A stretch of 64,000 nt of DNA from Apostichopus japonicus (lineage: Eukaryota > Echinodermata > Holothuroidea > Aspidochirotida > Stichopodidae). Of this stretch, positions 47,201 through 61,500 are shown in pieces; position 1 is the stretch's first letter, and every line of letters starts with the position of its first letter. Under the pieces are notes generated by a model. It was not told the origin of the DNA. It did no database searches and worked only from the letters and a program-made list of their open reading frames with translations. A program made the translations under genes and the position numbers. The stretch covers positions 45,748,111 through 45,812,110 of the forward strand of contig NC_092576.1 of assembly GCF_037975245.1 (NCBI RefSeq), given 5' to 3'.

Positions 47201-49472
47201 TGTCCTAATATCAAGATCATTTAGTAAGTAACTTGGTTTGAAGTAGGATATACATGGACGAGTGATTGGTTTCTCCACATGGTGAAATACCACAGTCACG
47301 TAGTGAGGTACACTGAATAATTGGGCCTCAATAATCCCAGTGACCCTACTGCATATTATTTCCTGATTACAAGGAATCCATTCCGAGTCCCCACTGATAC
47401 CAATGGATTCGATGAAATCTCATTATTATGCTCACGATGACGTGAATGGTCGTATACTTCCACTTCCCTATTTGTTTTTAATCAAAACAGAACAGTTATT
47501 AAGTAAATTATCTAGCAAACATAATCAAGACATGTTGAACTTTACATCCAAATGTTATTAACATTGGTAGTTTTCAGAAACTGTATAGATGCTTTACAAC
47601 GATGCTTAGAAACAAAATGAATTACTATGTAATACTGCTGACTGTCGTCGAGTATAATACCTTTTGACGTAATCTACTACCAGTAGGATATTTGTGTCGA
47701 TCTCTAAGTGTTACCATAGGGATAGGATTAAGGTCAGTCTAACACTAAATATCACACATGTACGCATTAGGTATCAGTCGTTGAACTTTTGTTAACCTAG
47801 TGTTTATCATTTAATGTACAATTTAATAAACATTTAACGTAATATTTCCCTATTTTCCATCCAGTTTCGGCAATTGCTTTCTCCCACGGTCTATCAAGGA
47901 AAGTCCAAATCTTGCAATACTTCGAGAGAGAAATGTCGCAGGTACAGACAAAATGTTCCTACTGAGATGTTAAAACTTACAACTTGACGTCACGATTTGC
48001 AATACATACCACATTAACATAGATTGCCATGTGTAGTTTCATAGGTAGATTGATACATGTGGCAAGTAATGTATAAGATAATGGATGCTCCACCAATAAT
48101 ACAAGTTCGTTTGATGCCTTATATATGTCGAGGGATGTATAAATTTGTGTATTTCTCGACGTATGTTTTAACAAGTGAAGGCTCAGTTGTAAAAATAAAT
48201 GATGTTACCATATTACCTGATACCACGATCCTTTTACAACATTCATACATTAATTTTTTTTTTTCAGTTCATTGGTTTCCTTCGGTAAACTGGTACTATC
48301 TTAACCTAACTTCGAGAACTTGGGAGGTATGTTATCAAGATGACATTACATACAAAAACATTGAACATTAGACTTCTTGAAAGTTCTTATATCTGTCGTT
48401 AATCTCCTAAAAACACTGTTCCTCTAATTTAATTCATACAAGTGATTAGGTGACGTTATCGATAATTATCACCATGTTATGGTAGGGAAATGTTATTTAC
48501 ATTATAAACATTTACAAAGTCGTTATTGTTATCATAAAAGATCTGTTAAAACATTGTTTTTTTCATTATATACCGAGGACCACCAGATCGTTATTATAAA
48601 TTAGTTAACAAAGTTTCCGGATATTTACCCTTGAATGGGAAAGCCGTCCAAAGCAATGTCAAAGGTCAATAACTGGGAAGACTTTAGGAGCTTTATGTAA
48701 CGTATCTTGTATGATATAATCATAATGAACACACAAATCATCACGTGATTTGTCATTAATTATTATATTGTAGAGAATAAATAACATTTTTGTTGCTAAG
48801 TGTTGTAATCCAGCCACTGAAACTGTAACGATCATGTTTTCATATTTCTCTTTCAGCGAAACTCAGCTCGCAATCCGCTGGTTGACAGGGATTATGATAG
48901 AGAGGTGAATCACAGTTACTTTCAATTATTATCGTGATTGTGAATTTGTTAAAAAAGGTTTGAATGGTTGATAAATATAGTAGAAACCCCAGAGGACAAA
49001 CATTTTGCACTATCACTAGTCAGTGCTACTAACATTACTGCTTGCAGTACAATGTGTTTATCGAGTTAATCAACATTTAACAACAACAATTTTTTTCGTA
49101 TATCGCCTTATTTGAGTATCTAATGCTGTGAAGTCATCTTAAATTCAACTCAGTTACCAAGTATAGTACCAGTTTCTTCACATATTGAAAACTGATCATT
49201 TTTCCTGGATTATAAAATTAAGGGCCTGGAAGAGTAATCACAGAAATGCAACCACAGTCCAGTGTATATTCATGTCCAATCTGATTTGTATCATTGCATA
49301 TTATTTTTAATACATAAATCAGTAATACCTGTACATATAAGCTTTAATCATAAATAGGTAAACCTAGATACTAGTTGGTAGTAATCATAAATGTAATGAC
49401 TAATTCTTGCTTTCTTTCCAATTTTCGTCGTATTTGCAGAAAGCTGATTTTGATGTTTTGCTGAAGCTTTAA
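44237..49472 (+). CDS. NLR-C: soluble NACHT ATPase with LRR-like tail (complete)
   Basis: Seven exons: 44237-44261, 44691-46219, 47015-47223, 47865-47941, 48268-48326, 48857-48904 and 49440-49472, giving 1980 nt or 659 residues plus TAA. The start is ATG in a strong context (AAGATGG). The leader exon encodes only MADVKISDG and joins in phase 1 directly to the NACHT exon, which is the position where NLR-B has its ectodomain, TM and linker exons. No signal peptide or TM segment, so probably cytosolic. Walker A is GYGKT at 93-97. The Walker B motif is altered: LLLVDVGRED, so D-x-x-DE becomes D-x-x-RE. It may bind nucleotide but hydrolyse poorly. Confidence 0.88.
44691..46219 (+). CDS. NLR-C exon 2: NACHT domain with altered Walker B
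   Basis: 1529 nt, phase 1-0. IIEAPQGYGKTVLALQF (Walker A), LLLVDVGREDIG (Walker B, one acidic residue replaced by Arg174), EVILMTRPLSLE (sensor-1 region), NPVLGDLCKVPLLFAVF and RFYHNILTEWYAAHYLV. Co-linear with NLR-B exon 8 over its whole length. Confidence 0.92.
47015..49472 (+). CDS. NLR-C C-terminal exons
   Basis: Exons 47015-47223 (209 nt), 47865-47941 (77), 48268-48326 (59), 48857-48904 (48) and 49440-49472. They encode LESIWIEKS..VFFYVSNCPNIKII, FGNCFLP, HWFPSVNWYYLNLTSRTW, NPLVDRDYDRE and KADFDVLLKL followed by TAA. This is the only one of the three paralogues whose stop codon is plain in the last recognised exon. Confidence 0.85.
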
Positions 49473-52425
49473 GTGAGTAAATTATTGATTAAAAATATTG
49501 AAGTTTCGATAAAATTAAAAAAACTATTCGTACTTTCTTGAAATTTTACTTAATATTCAGAAAATACTAGTAACAATCTTTCTCTTTTTTTTCAGAGTCC
49601 TCTAGTCTAAAGTCTGCTTCCACATTTTCTTTTCTAAATTTGGAGACTACCCTTAGTATATTATTATTACAAAAAAATATCCAATATAGTTGGATATTTT
49701 TTTTTTGAAGGAGGAGGAGGAATAATGAAAAAGATGGAAGCGAAAATATGTTTTCGGTAGTTCTCTGTGCATGACCAACTTTAGTCACGTGATATCAACA
49801 AACCTGGATACTGGAGTGAAATAAGTACATCACGGGTACATTTGGAGTCCAATAACGTAAATAATGCAAATGCTTTCATTACATAATCGATGACTGACGT
49901 CACGCTGATCATTCAAGAGGATTTTTATTGTATAAGTAACGAACGTTTTACGAATGCTTTTACAACAGGTCGTACCATATGTATTTCTTCCAGAAATTTA
50001 CACTATCATACGCCTTACAGAAAACAGCTTTATTTGAAAAAGAACCATTTAGCAGAGAACGGAGATAACCGTTATCAAGTTATGGATGTATTCTAACAGG
50101 ATATATCATTTCGTTGCTCACTTTATTATTATCTTTCCATAAAGAACGGATGATCGAAAAGGGCATCTCTTTAAGTTAGTGGTTCGGGATTTGTATGTTG
50201 CAGTAATCGTTAGTTTTATTTAACAATCATTACCATTATTCACTGAGTAGAGTAACTACATACAAAATCAATGTTGTATGTGTGAATTATATCCATCAGC
50301 AATGAAACCTATCTCGTGTGGTGTTTCTTGGATCTTCACGTTTGTATATATTTCACTGTGTTTTCCCATCATCATTTTGTTTGTTAAATCGTGACATATG
50401 ATTTCTAAGTTATGCTGTATTTTGTGTATTCCTGACTAAGCCGCGTAACTTTTGCGAAATATTTGATAATATAGCTGAACGTATGTGGCAGAGGAAACAT
50501 GGGTATCATTATTAAATTGATATTTCGTTTGAAAATGTTGCACTTTCCATAATTTCATGATGAACAAAACTAATTTTAGATACAATCAATTATTGCCAGA
50601 TATGATTGAAATGTGATCAAATAATACATTAAACGTGGCACATTAGGATTAGGTAAATACGTTGTGATGCTCGATATAACATGCTAACGATCATTCCTAT
50701 AGATATATATCATATCATAATGCAGTTGTTGCTCAACAAGATCAGGCTCGTCCTTTTATACTAGTATTGGATGATCAAGTTGTTTGACTGAAAAGCTCGT
50801 TAATATATATCAGCTAACATGAATATTGTTTCACTCACTAAAAGCTTTATGTAAAAAGGTAAATAAGCAGTCCAATTAATGTTATTATTTTAAATAATGT
50901 AATTGTCTGCATTTGTTTTATATCAACTCAACGCAATACTTCAACACTCTACTTCTTATTTGATTTATCACTTAGCCGTTTATTGGGAAACGTTGTGTAT
51001 GTTGTAGGGTTTGGTTAAGTGGTTAAACCTAACCCTACATTTTAAGAATTGGTTTCGAACAGTTCCCTTCAGTAATAGCAAATGCTAGTAATAGTACTAA
51101 TTACAGCTCTGATTTAATGTTTTTTTATTTTTTCGAAAGTAATGAACCGAACAACGAATTTGCAAAAAAGGCAAAGTTTCTCTCAATTCCTAACTACTGA
51201 AAGAAAATAGGTGGAAACTAAATGACGAAATGACAGAAAACCTAGAATGTAGCAAGATCAATATATAGACTGGAACATCCGAAAAGGCTTTAAAATAACA
51301 GTGTGCAAACAATTTCCGTCCGTTGACGAAATTGCGCTTTAAAATAATCAATGTAAATACGTGCGAAGTTCAATAGGTCAAATAAAAATCAGTTGTTTAT
51401 TAGCTATTCTTCTCTTGGCAAATAAACCATCAATACAGTCTTCTCAGACACACATATAACCTTTATATATATTTCGTTTCTTTTTGAATAGGCGTGTTGT
51501 TTACTGATCGTTCATAGTTCAATTGCTTGTCAACAAACGCCACGGTTTTTTGAGACTAGAAAGCCTACTCCAAACGGATAAGAGTCTATTAAATATCTTA
51601 CTAATATTAGTCACCCTGGAACTTTGTTATTTACATAGCATAACTTTTGGGTGAGTTATTGACTCCGACTTGGTTTGTAAAATACCTTTGTACTTCATTA
51701 AAGAGTATCGCCTCCATTTTGTAATCATTTAAATATGCGTATATTGAAAATTAGGTTAGTTAACCACTTGAATAATGTTCACAATAAGCTTAAAGTTGCA
51801 GCTAATGTTATCAAAATCCAACTAATAAAATACCGGAAGATGAGAAATTAGAAAGACCATGGAATTGTAATCATTTATTTTTCTTGAACAGAATAATACA
51901 TCATTCAGTATTGATAGCAACGTTATGTGACATTCCTGGGGGCAGTCAACGTTATCTTAGTTGCAATACCATTTGCATATTTTTATTTTATTTCCTTGAT
52001 TCATCGAATGGTGCATCCAAAATTATCACACTTCTTTTTTCCTAAGAGCCCCTTAGGGCTTCCGAATCCTTGGAGCTCATTTTATACGTTTAATTAAATT
52101 AAATATTATGACGAATTGTGTGTATTATATATTTGTATTGAGTAAATTGGTATATGTACATTGTCCACAGTTGCATCATTTTTCGGTGCTCAATGTTAGT
52201 GTAATAGTTCTCCACTTCCAATACAAAGTGCGTATCGGTGTAAGTTATTGCTAACAATAATATGAACAATGAAAAAAGTTGTAGTATTTTAATGTCACGT
52301 CATTATCGAACTATAATATTTCGCAATGAATAAAATCAACGTTGACATGGAAAAAACATTTTGATTACTACAGGTTACCATTCCTCATTCCGAATAACAT
52401 CGTCATAAAATACCGTTCTAGAAAC
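49473..52425. other. No gene seen; convergent intergenic region
   Basis: About 3 kb between the 3' end of NLR-C (plus) and the 3' end of the pseudokinase gene (minus). AT-rich, with no splice-bounded open frame. It should contain both 3' UTRs, whose ends I cannot place. Confidence 0.45.
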
Positions 52426-52554
52426 TCAGTCGTTAGTAGAGGGCGTCCCTCCACTTCCTGTACTCGACGTGGCTCCTTTCATAGGAACATAAAGATCCAT
52501 TAAGGTACTCCTGCGTACTTGATACGTCTCGTCTGTCCTCACAGATTCAAACAC
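52426..52554 (-). CDS. Pseudokinase last exon: C-terminal tail
   Basis: 129 nt, phase 0, from the acceptor TTGTTGCAG to TGA. It encodes VFESVRTDETYQVRRSTLMD, a segment with Tyr residues (TYQV, LYVPM) that could serve as docking sites, and a Ser/Thr/Gly-rich end. Confidence 0.78.
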   Translation of the reverse strand: MFESVRTDETYQVRRSTLMDLYVPMKGATSSTGSGGTPSTND

Positions 52555-55500
52555 CTGCAACAAAACGCACGAGAGATGAATATTTAAAAAAAAGTCATAT
52601 ACTTCGGTGTGACGTTGGGTGTGGTGTTTATGTGGGTACTTTGATGTGATGTGGTGTGGTGTGATATGGTGTGGTTTGTGGAGGAATGGGTGTGTACTTT
52701 GATGTGGTGTGTGATGTGGTGTGTGGCTGATGTGGTATGGTATGTTGTTTGTGTGTGATTATTGGGTAGCGTCCAAGAATAGTTACATGGTTCGCTTTCA
52801 CAATCTTGTATCAAGCTGTTCCCAGAAATATTTGCATGTCTGAAACAATATTAAATTTATATTACCGCCTCAAATATATTGGTGGAGGCAACTTTGCACT
52901 GCGCATACCGTTTCTGCGTAGTTTTATTTATTAGCTATTTAAGAAGCGATTACTTTAAAGACATTTCCATTTATCCGGTTTGTTATGTTCCTTAAACGAT
53001 ATTTGTTCCTACCCATCTTATCCACGTCATCACTAAGACGGCATAATGTCTCGTAAATAAAAAAAATTACCTGCAAATATGATATTTTCAAATCATTGAC
53101 TGTTGGTCGAAAGTAAGCCTCCGCATCCCAACAAGACAACAACAGCTCGTTCCTGAAGGATAAAACACATTAGAGTCTGTGAGATCATCACTTACAAGTA
53201 CCAAATGCCCAACATCCATTACTAAGGTAATACATAGCTATTCGCCATTGTTGAATATCTCTATGCAACAAGGAGTACATTCTTAATATGCCTCCGATAC
53301 TCAGTTTAGTATCTTAAAATGAAGCACTAACGTACTGGAGAGACTTCAGGTGACTCGGCCATACGGATTCTGGATTGGGGACGTTGTTGGCATAGTCCGT
53401 GGCTCCTGCGTCAGAAACGAACGGGGGTATACCTTTAAAAAAAATGAGAAAATAAAAATGAGATGTAACTCAAATTGGCAGTCATGGGGTTTGTGTGAAG
53501 TCGTATGCAAATCATGGAGTCATATTGTAAGAACTTGTAAAACGTCGATTGATAAATAATCGGCAACTTGCTTGTTAATGCAAAGGTTTGAATATTGTGA
53601 GCGCTTGACTAAAACTAACAGATTTGTAAAAACGTCTCTTTTAGGGTGGTACCAAGTCACACCAAAGTATCAATTTATGAATCATTCTTAGTGACAGAGA
53701 CGACACTGCAAATGAATTAATTAATTTGCCCGTCTGACAGCTCCTACAAGTGCACGGGTACCAATAGTATTATACAATATCACATGTTGAATGGCTGATT
53801 GCAGTTATTTAGATTCAACGCTGCGTTTAACAATATTTTACTCAGATCTCTCACCCCCTGAGAAAATTTCCCAAATGAGAACAGCTAGAGACCATACGTC
53901 ACTCGCCCAGTTGTATTCATTCCGCTGTAGGGCTTCGGGTGCCAATTGATTCACCGACGATAAACCCTGAAGCATGAACAAAAGTAAGAGTGACTCTCAT
54001 TGGCTAGTGAACATCACGTGATAGCAATCTATTTTACACTCACATACAAGCAATGGCGGCGGAAGCACTTTTAATCTGGGGGGGGGGGGGGCACCGACAT
54101 CAAAGGGCACTTTGCAGAAATTCGATTGGAATGATACAGCCTTATATTTAGTACCCTTTATAACTCTTATTGTATTATCTTATTTGCGTATACACATCAC
54201 TCCATCAACGCTCCCCCCCCCCCCACCCTCAAGGAAAATATGCATACTAGCACTGCAATATCCAATGCGCAAATTGGGAAACAAGGAACAAGTTTTGTTT
54301 TGAGTAAAAACGAGGTGAAATCATGCTAGTTGCTAATGTAGGAATCTTCCGAATAAGAGTTTATTTCTTGATAATATCTTAACAATTTTTTTCCATTCGA
54401 AACAGCTTTGAGTTTGACCCGCAGAAATTCATTAAAAGTCAGGGGCGTAGCCAGGATTTGAAAGTTGTATACACGACTATCTGAGCGGAGCGCCACCATC
54501 GGTTGGCGCGGAGCGTACAAGAAAATTGTTGGTTTTACAAACCCCTCAGATGGCCGGAAACTTCCCTTCCCGAGTGTACATTCTGGTTCCCTGGCCTCTT
54601 GCTAACTTGAGACACCTCAATTTTTATGTAGAAAAAGGGCACATTTTTAACCTGAGGAAAAGTGGGGGGGGCACGTGCCCCCTGTGCCCCCCCGGTTCCG
54701 CCGCCCTTGCATACAAGATCCTCCAATAGGGTCAGTGACATCAAGCAGACGCTCAGACGGACGTGGCTCGAGGAGCAGAGCATCCCGAGCCGCCATTTGC
54801 GTTCGAATAAGTCGATGATCAGTGAGTTCTCCAACGCACATGAATTCTCCTATCTAACTGCTTTCTTTAAAACACATAGCCATATCCGTGATAATAAAGT
54901 GAGTACAGGAGAGTTGCAGTTTCCTTGTCATTTGAAATGGTTAGAAATAAAGATAACTGTCTTTGACCCCAGTTTTCATTTTGTTAAGAAAAAATCATTG
55001 AACTTTGGCTTTTGTATACGATATGCTTAACGATAATTAAAAGCAACACACGTTCATGCTTGTCACCACGTCATTATTAACTATATATATGATACGGTGG
55101 TGTCATTGCATACCTTCGCTTTCTTGACTGGGACTACTTTAACTGCATCTTCTGAGAGGCAAAAGTCATAAAGTTTACAAATTCCCTGCTGGCTAAGCAA
55201 GATTTTCTTTGTTGATAATCCAGGATGTAGAAACTGTAAGAGAGGAAACAAACAAATGCTTATAACAAACCACCTTTTCAATATTTATTTGGATTACTTT
55301 GGAAATAAGTTTAGTTTAGTAGAAAAAAAGGATCAGGAGGGACACCTAAGTCCCCATCAAGGACCCTATAGAGAGAGGAAAAAAACTGAAGACACAAACA
55401 CTCAGACCCGATTACAATGCTTAAAGTGCTTGTCCAAAGCATTCTTAAACCCATTGACACTACTTGCAAGTACAACTTTCTCAGGTAAACCATGCCACTC

Positions 55501-58500
55501 ATTCACAAGCCTATTAGAAAAAAAGTTATGCCGAATATTAATTCTACTATGTGACTTTTGGAGTTTAAGACAATGACCTCTTGTACAACTACTGTTAGCA
55601 AACATGAAAAAGTCGGTAAAGGATAAATTGTCGAAACCATACACAATCTTGAAAACCTGGATCAAGTCCCCACGTAACCTCCTAAGCTCCAGTGTGGTGA
55701 GATTCAACAGTTGTAACCGCCTATAGTAAGGAACCCATTTTAAGGAACTAAGCATCCTAGTAGCCCTCCTCTGGACCTTTTCAAGTACTTCCTTATCCTT
55801 AGCAAAATAAGGGTTCCAAGCCTGCACAGCATACTCCAGATGAGGCCTAACCAACTGCTTATAAAGCCTAACGACGATGTCCTCTTTCAGGAAACTGAAG
55901 TTCCTGTTGATCATACCTAAAACCCTATTACCTCTTTTAGCAGCTTCAAGACAATGTTTAGAAGGTTGCAGAGATGAGTCAATGAAGACACCTAGGTCTC
56001 TTTCAACAGAGACCTCCTGTAACTCCACACCATTAAGATTGTATGTAAACTTGCGGTTACTACTACCTATGTGCATTACCTTACATTTATCAATATTAAA
56101 AAGCATTTGCCACCCCTGAGACCAGGAAAAAATCTTATCCAAGTCCGCTTGAAATTTCTCAGAATCGCTTATGGAAGAGACCTCAGAATACAATTTGGTG
56201 TCATCGGCAAACTTCTTAGCTGTACACAAAATATCTCCGTCGATGTCATTTATATAGGCAACAAACAACAAGGGACCTAATACAGACCCTTGTGGAACCC
56301 CACTAATAACGTTCTGCCATGAAGAAGCACAGCCTTTAATTACCACCCTCTGTTCCCTATTACCAAGCCAATTCCCGATCCAAGACAGTAAATTCCCTAT
56401 GACACCTATGCTCTTCAGCCTAAGTAATAGACGCTGGTGGGGAACTTTATCAAAGGCCTTCTGGAAATCCAGGAACACAACATCTACTGACTTCTGCCTA
56501 TTAAGTGAGCTTGTTACGTCTTCCATAAACTCAAGGATATTAGTGAGCCAAGACCTTTCTTGACAAAAGCCATGTCGAGACTCCCTGATCAAAGACTGAC
56601 TGCTGAAGTGACAGACCATAGACTTTTTTACAATAGACTCCATGACCTTACAAACTACACTAGAGACAAACCGGCCTATAATTACAGGACTTAGACTTAT
56701 CACCCTTCTTGAAAATTGGGGTAATATTAGCACATCTCCAGTCCCTAGGAACATAACCTTCATCCATAAATTTACTAAAAACCAACGAGAGTGGAACGCA
56801 GAAATGTTGTGCAAAAGTCTTCAACAAATACGGATGGATTGCATCCGGTCCAGAAGCTTTAGAAACATTTAGACGAAGCAGCTCCTTTAAGACAACCTCT
56901 TCCGAAAATAAGACCGTATCCAGTTTAGACCTATCACTGCCCCCCTGAAAATCTGGAATACTACTCGTATCTTCCCTTGTGAAAACCGACACAAAATAGT
57001 TGTTCAAAAGATCTGCAAGATCCTGACTATCAGTAACTATGTTATCAGCCTGTGGTGCCCTTAGAGAAACAATTGCATCTTTAACTTTCTGCTTTGACCT
57101 GACATAAGAAAAGAAGGCTTTTGGGTTATCCTTAATTTGTAGGGCAATGCTTTTTTCGAAATTCAATTTTGCATCAGAGACTAAGCATTCTACTTTCAGC
57201 TGATGAATTTTGAACTTGGCCAAAAGAGATTCAGATTTAGTCCTCCTAAACAACTTCCACATTCTACGTTTTTGCCTAATTGCACATCTAACTTTCTTAT
57301 TCATCCAGTGAGGCATACTGTTTTTACGACGACGATTCTTCCACGGAACATGATTTTCCATCATTACCTTTAATTTATCAGCAAAACAAATCCAAGACTG
57401 AGAAGCACCCATATCTCTAAACAAATTAATCCAATCTGTACCCTTTAGTAAAGTTTCAATTGCCTCTGTATCTGATCTCGAACAATCAGGGAATTTTTCA
57501 TTGCTAACAGAATTTACGACTTTGCAAACAACATCAAAAGCTAGTTTATCATGATCACTGGTTCCTAGTTTTCCTAGACCCGTCAAATCAACAACATTGC
57601 TTGGATTAGAACTCAAAACAAGATCCAGGATGTTATCCCCCCTAGTAGGGAAAGTAACATGTTGATGTAAAAAGCAATCTTGCACAACATCTAGAAAATT
57701 ACTACCCTTCCTACTACTAGAACCATCTATCCAATTAATGTCAGGAAAATTAAAGTCGCCCATTATAACAACATCACCTTTAGCAGCCTTTCTAATTGAA
57801 TCAAACAGCACGACATCATTATCATCGCTGCTGTTAGGAGAGCGGTAAACAACACCCATAACGTCCCAGGACCTCTTGGAGTTGTTTGTGGACAACTCGC
57901 ACCAGACAGAATTAACAAAAGCCCCTTGCAACTGAGATTTCTCGACACTTACAATGTCATCCCTAACATACAATAAAACTCCCCCACCAACCCCATTATG
58001 AGTATCCCTTCTGTCCTGACGATACACAACATACCCCGGGTGAGAAACCTCAGCACTATCAATGTCCTTCCTTAACCAAGATTCGGTGATACCAAACACG
58101 TCCGGTTTCAGATCCTCAAGAAGCACAGTAAATTCAGCAAATTTTTTACGAATACTTCTAGCATTGGTAAAGACAATCTTCAGCTTATCCCTGAATCTAT
58201 GTACCTTAGCATGCCTCCTAAAGTTAGAACTATGACTATCACTTTTCTTGCTTTCAAAACGCCTAAAATCGCCTCCACTAGGAACATAATCCTCATCCAA
58301 AATTATTCCTGACCTCATCGCCCCCCCCCCCCCCAATTTAGTTTAAACATAGCCGTTCAACAGAGTAATTCACCATCCTACCAAACAACGAGATCCCAGT
58401 ATTAGCTAAGTGCAAACCATTCCTGGCGAACAAATCCCTTCTACCCTGGAAAGATGACCACATGTCAACAAATGTGAAGCCGAAGTCGGCACACAGACTA

Positions 58501-61500
58501 TACAATAAACCATTCAAAGTTACAATCTTTTCTGACAGAACCTTGTTGTCAAATCTTGGCAACAAACTACATATGACATCTTTAGCCCGAGTTGATGCTA
58601 GTCGACACATCAATTCGTGGTACCTAGACTGAATAATGTTTTGTGGCTCCTTCTGCACATTATTGGTGCCTACATGGACCACAACCACCTCCTCATCTGA
58701 CACGATTTTGTTTACCCTTTTACTGACATCCTGGATTTTAGCACCTGGCAAACATACCCTGACCCTTTTTGCCTTATCCGCCCTGCAAGAAGTCTTTAAA
58801 CCTAATATAATCCAGGTTTACCTACTTGTTGAACATTTGACTTGTCATAAGTTGTTATACAACGATACGAATGGTAGCCGTTTAAAATTAAATGCATTGA
58901 TGGAAGCACATAGCAGGTTTATCGTTTGTGCTAAACATACCCCATAGGAATGGATGGCAACCATGCCCTCTGTTATGTCCAAAACGTATCTTTTAATCTC
59001 TGCCATATCAAGGGGTGCGTGAACATGTGTAGCACCCTCTGTTTCCAGACTTGTGTTAACACGTACATCCAGAGTTTCGCATATGAAGTGTTCTTGAACA
59101 AGATATAGATGGGCTGAATAATAGCAAATATTCATCAATATTAATATAAATTATATTATGAAAATTTAAACTTAAGAGAAAGGAAATGATATAAACAAGA
59201 AAACTGATGATGTCTTCCCGACATCGAACTAAGACGGTAAGCGTTAAAGTTATTTTAATTTAGTGTTAAATGTGGCAACTTTAAAATAACGAGACAAAAC
59301 AACAACAGTGAACGAGAGTTTAAGCATTCAGCCTGCCATACTTTTTATTGGATAGTACGATTTAGCTCTACTGGTACATTGCAATGGTGCTCACACGGAT
59401 GAAGTGTCATAAATATCGTCAATCTTGTGAGAATGTAAATTATTTGTCTGATTATCAACGGTTACCATAGAAACAAACACACAGAGAACTGTTGACTCTA
59501 ATATAAGACACATCTTTCATTCCGTTATTTGTTACGTGGTGTTTCTGTGTCATATTTACATACGAATTCCGTACGAATGTTCATACATTTCTCTAATTGC
59601 ATGCTCATTTAGTATTTAACCATTGCTTTCACCTGCATCGATGCATATCCCTTCTGCTATTGGAAGATTTCTGCTATTCGGCATTTCAAGCACTCGTTTA
59701 ACATAATCATCCCAGTGAAGCTCTTTCTTTTGCAAAGATTTTTCTATTGAGAGAAAAAAAGAAAAAGGTGACTAATACTCCTTTTTATATATGGTAAATA
59801 ATATGTTATTTTGACAAGTAAACTAAATTGTAATGTAATTGAATAGAAAAGACCTTCAGAATTTACAAATTTACAAAGTTATATCCAATTCTTAACCAAT
59901 TAATGATTAAATATATGTATATATGTGACCCCCTAACCAGACACGGTCGTAATTAGAACACATTTTGTTTTATCAGTAGAGGCTCCGATAGTTCCCATCC
60001 ATCTGTTGTGAAAGTCCCCCATCTTCATATTCAAGATCAGCCTCATGTCCTTGGCGTAGAATATTCTTCCCTGTGTAGCAGTCTCCTTCACTGAGGAGTA
60101 GTACACTACGGAAACAAAGAATTGTAAAATTGAGTTAAGTTACCTACGTAACCACCACTGAGGCCAATGTACTGATGGCGGTATTGGAAACATGGTAAGA
60201 AGAATATATCGTTAAAATGGTGGTAATGCGGTTACGGTATGATCGAGATGGTTTCTCTGTCATCTTCAGACATAACGTTACGTAATTCTGGTGTCTTTGC
60301 TGTAAAGTCAACATTAACAAGGTGAGTTGGAAAATGTTTATCTCTCCATTTAAGCTGAACTTTTAAGTTCAAACCCAGTTTGATAGTAATATATGAAAGT
60401 AACCATGAAACGTAATGACGTATTATCAGCCAAAGATGTTCAATAATTCCCAGCAGAATGAATCTTGAGAAACCATTATCGAACATATTGCAGGGGCGTG
60501 TTCAGGGGTAAGTAGGGCGCACCCCATTCATTAACCCGACACCAATTAGTAGCTGTTAACACAACATTGACCTAATTGTCGACCTAAGTTTATAGCAAGA
60601 TGTTTCCAAATGCACCGTAAATGTTGTTTTTTTCTCTTGGAGTAATCACACATCCATCCACATGATAATCGGTTAGAATCACACAAGAGCCACTTCCTTC
60701 AATGATTGCTTAGTCCGTTATCCGCCACTGCATATCGTGCATCATATATTTTAAATGCTAGATAATGAGTCATTCGAATTATTGCATTAAATATTTCAAA
60801 ACGATACCAACCCTATATTAAAAGTAAACACAGAAACAGTTCCAAGCATCTTCTACTTACCCCGTCTGAAGAGGGCGCAATTAACTAATTTGCAAAGATT
60901 TTCCCCGCTATGTACGTGCTAGTTTACAGGTCACCAAACCATACTTATCAACTGTTCATCATTGTTTGTTCTTACATGTTTGTTTTATGAATGATATGAT
61001 AAACGCACGTTAGTAAAAACTATTTCCTTCAAATAACAAGGAGGCCCTCTAATTATTTACGTCAGCCAGTACGTCGGCAAGTACGTAATCTGTCTCTCCA
61101 GTGAAAAGGCTGTCTTTACAATGGATTTACAATAGAGTATATCATAATATTTAAATTGTCAAAAACCCATACTTTGTATTCCAAGACTCTTTGCCTCGTT
61201 TTTTTTTTAAATATGTCATCCTTGCGCTTTTCATTAAGCTTACCGTCGTCCGCGCTCTCTTCAACAGAACAGCTAACCATTCCAGCTGTTATTGGAATAT
61301 CAGGCAATTGCAAACTGCAAATGAAAAATATTTTGATCATGATTTATATCCAGATTACAGGAATATGTCAGAAAAGATAAATTATCCTGTTAGGTTATGT
61401 CATCATAACTAGAATATCATTATTATATATCAGTATGTTGAAAAGAAAAACCTTACTCAGGTGGTCTTGGACTATCATCATCTGTGTGAGCTGTTAAGAA

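Larger units (their letters stand above)
55320..58800 (-). mobile_element. CR1/L2-like non-LTR retrotransposon (LINE), defective
   Basis: Minus-strand element inside a pseudokinase intron. Order: SGNH-esterase-like ORF (58751-58338), endonuclease plus start of RT (58336-56660) and rest of RT (56814-55402). The two pol frames overlap and differ, showing a frameshift just after the NYRPV motif. The 5' end appears truncated near 58.80 kb and the 3' end is near 55.32 kb; no clear target-site duplication was found. A long C-run (58321-58334) separates the first ORF from the endonuclease. Confidence 0.85.

Noticed and set aside
52584..52814. His/Thr-rich minus-strand open frame
   Set aside because: Low-complexity GTGGT-rich intron sequence between two well-supported pseudokinase exons.
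55402..58751. A cellular or viral polymerase gene
   Set aside because: Endonuclease plus RT motifs and the SGNH ORF identify a LINE; the frameshift and 5' truncation mark it as a defective retrotransposon copy.
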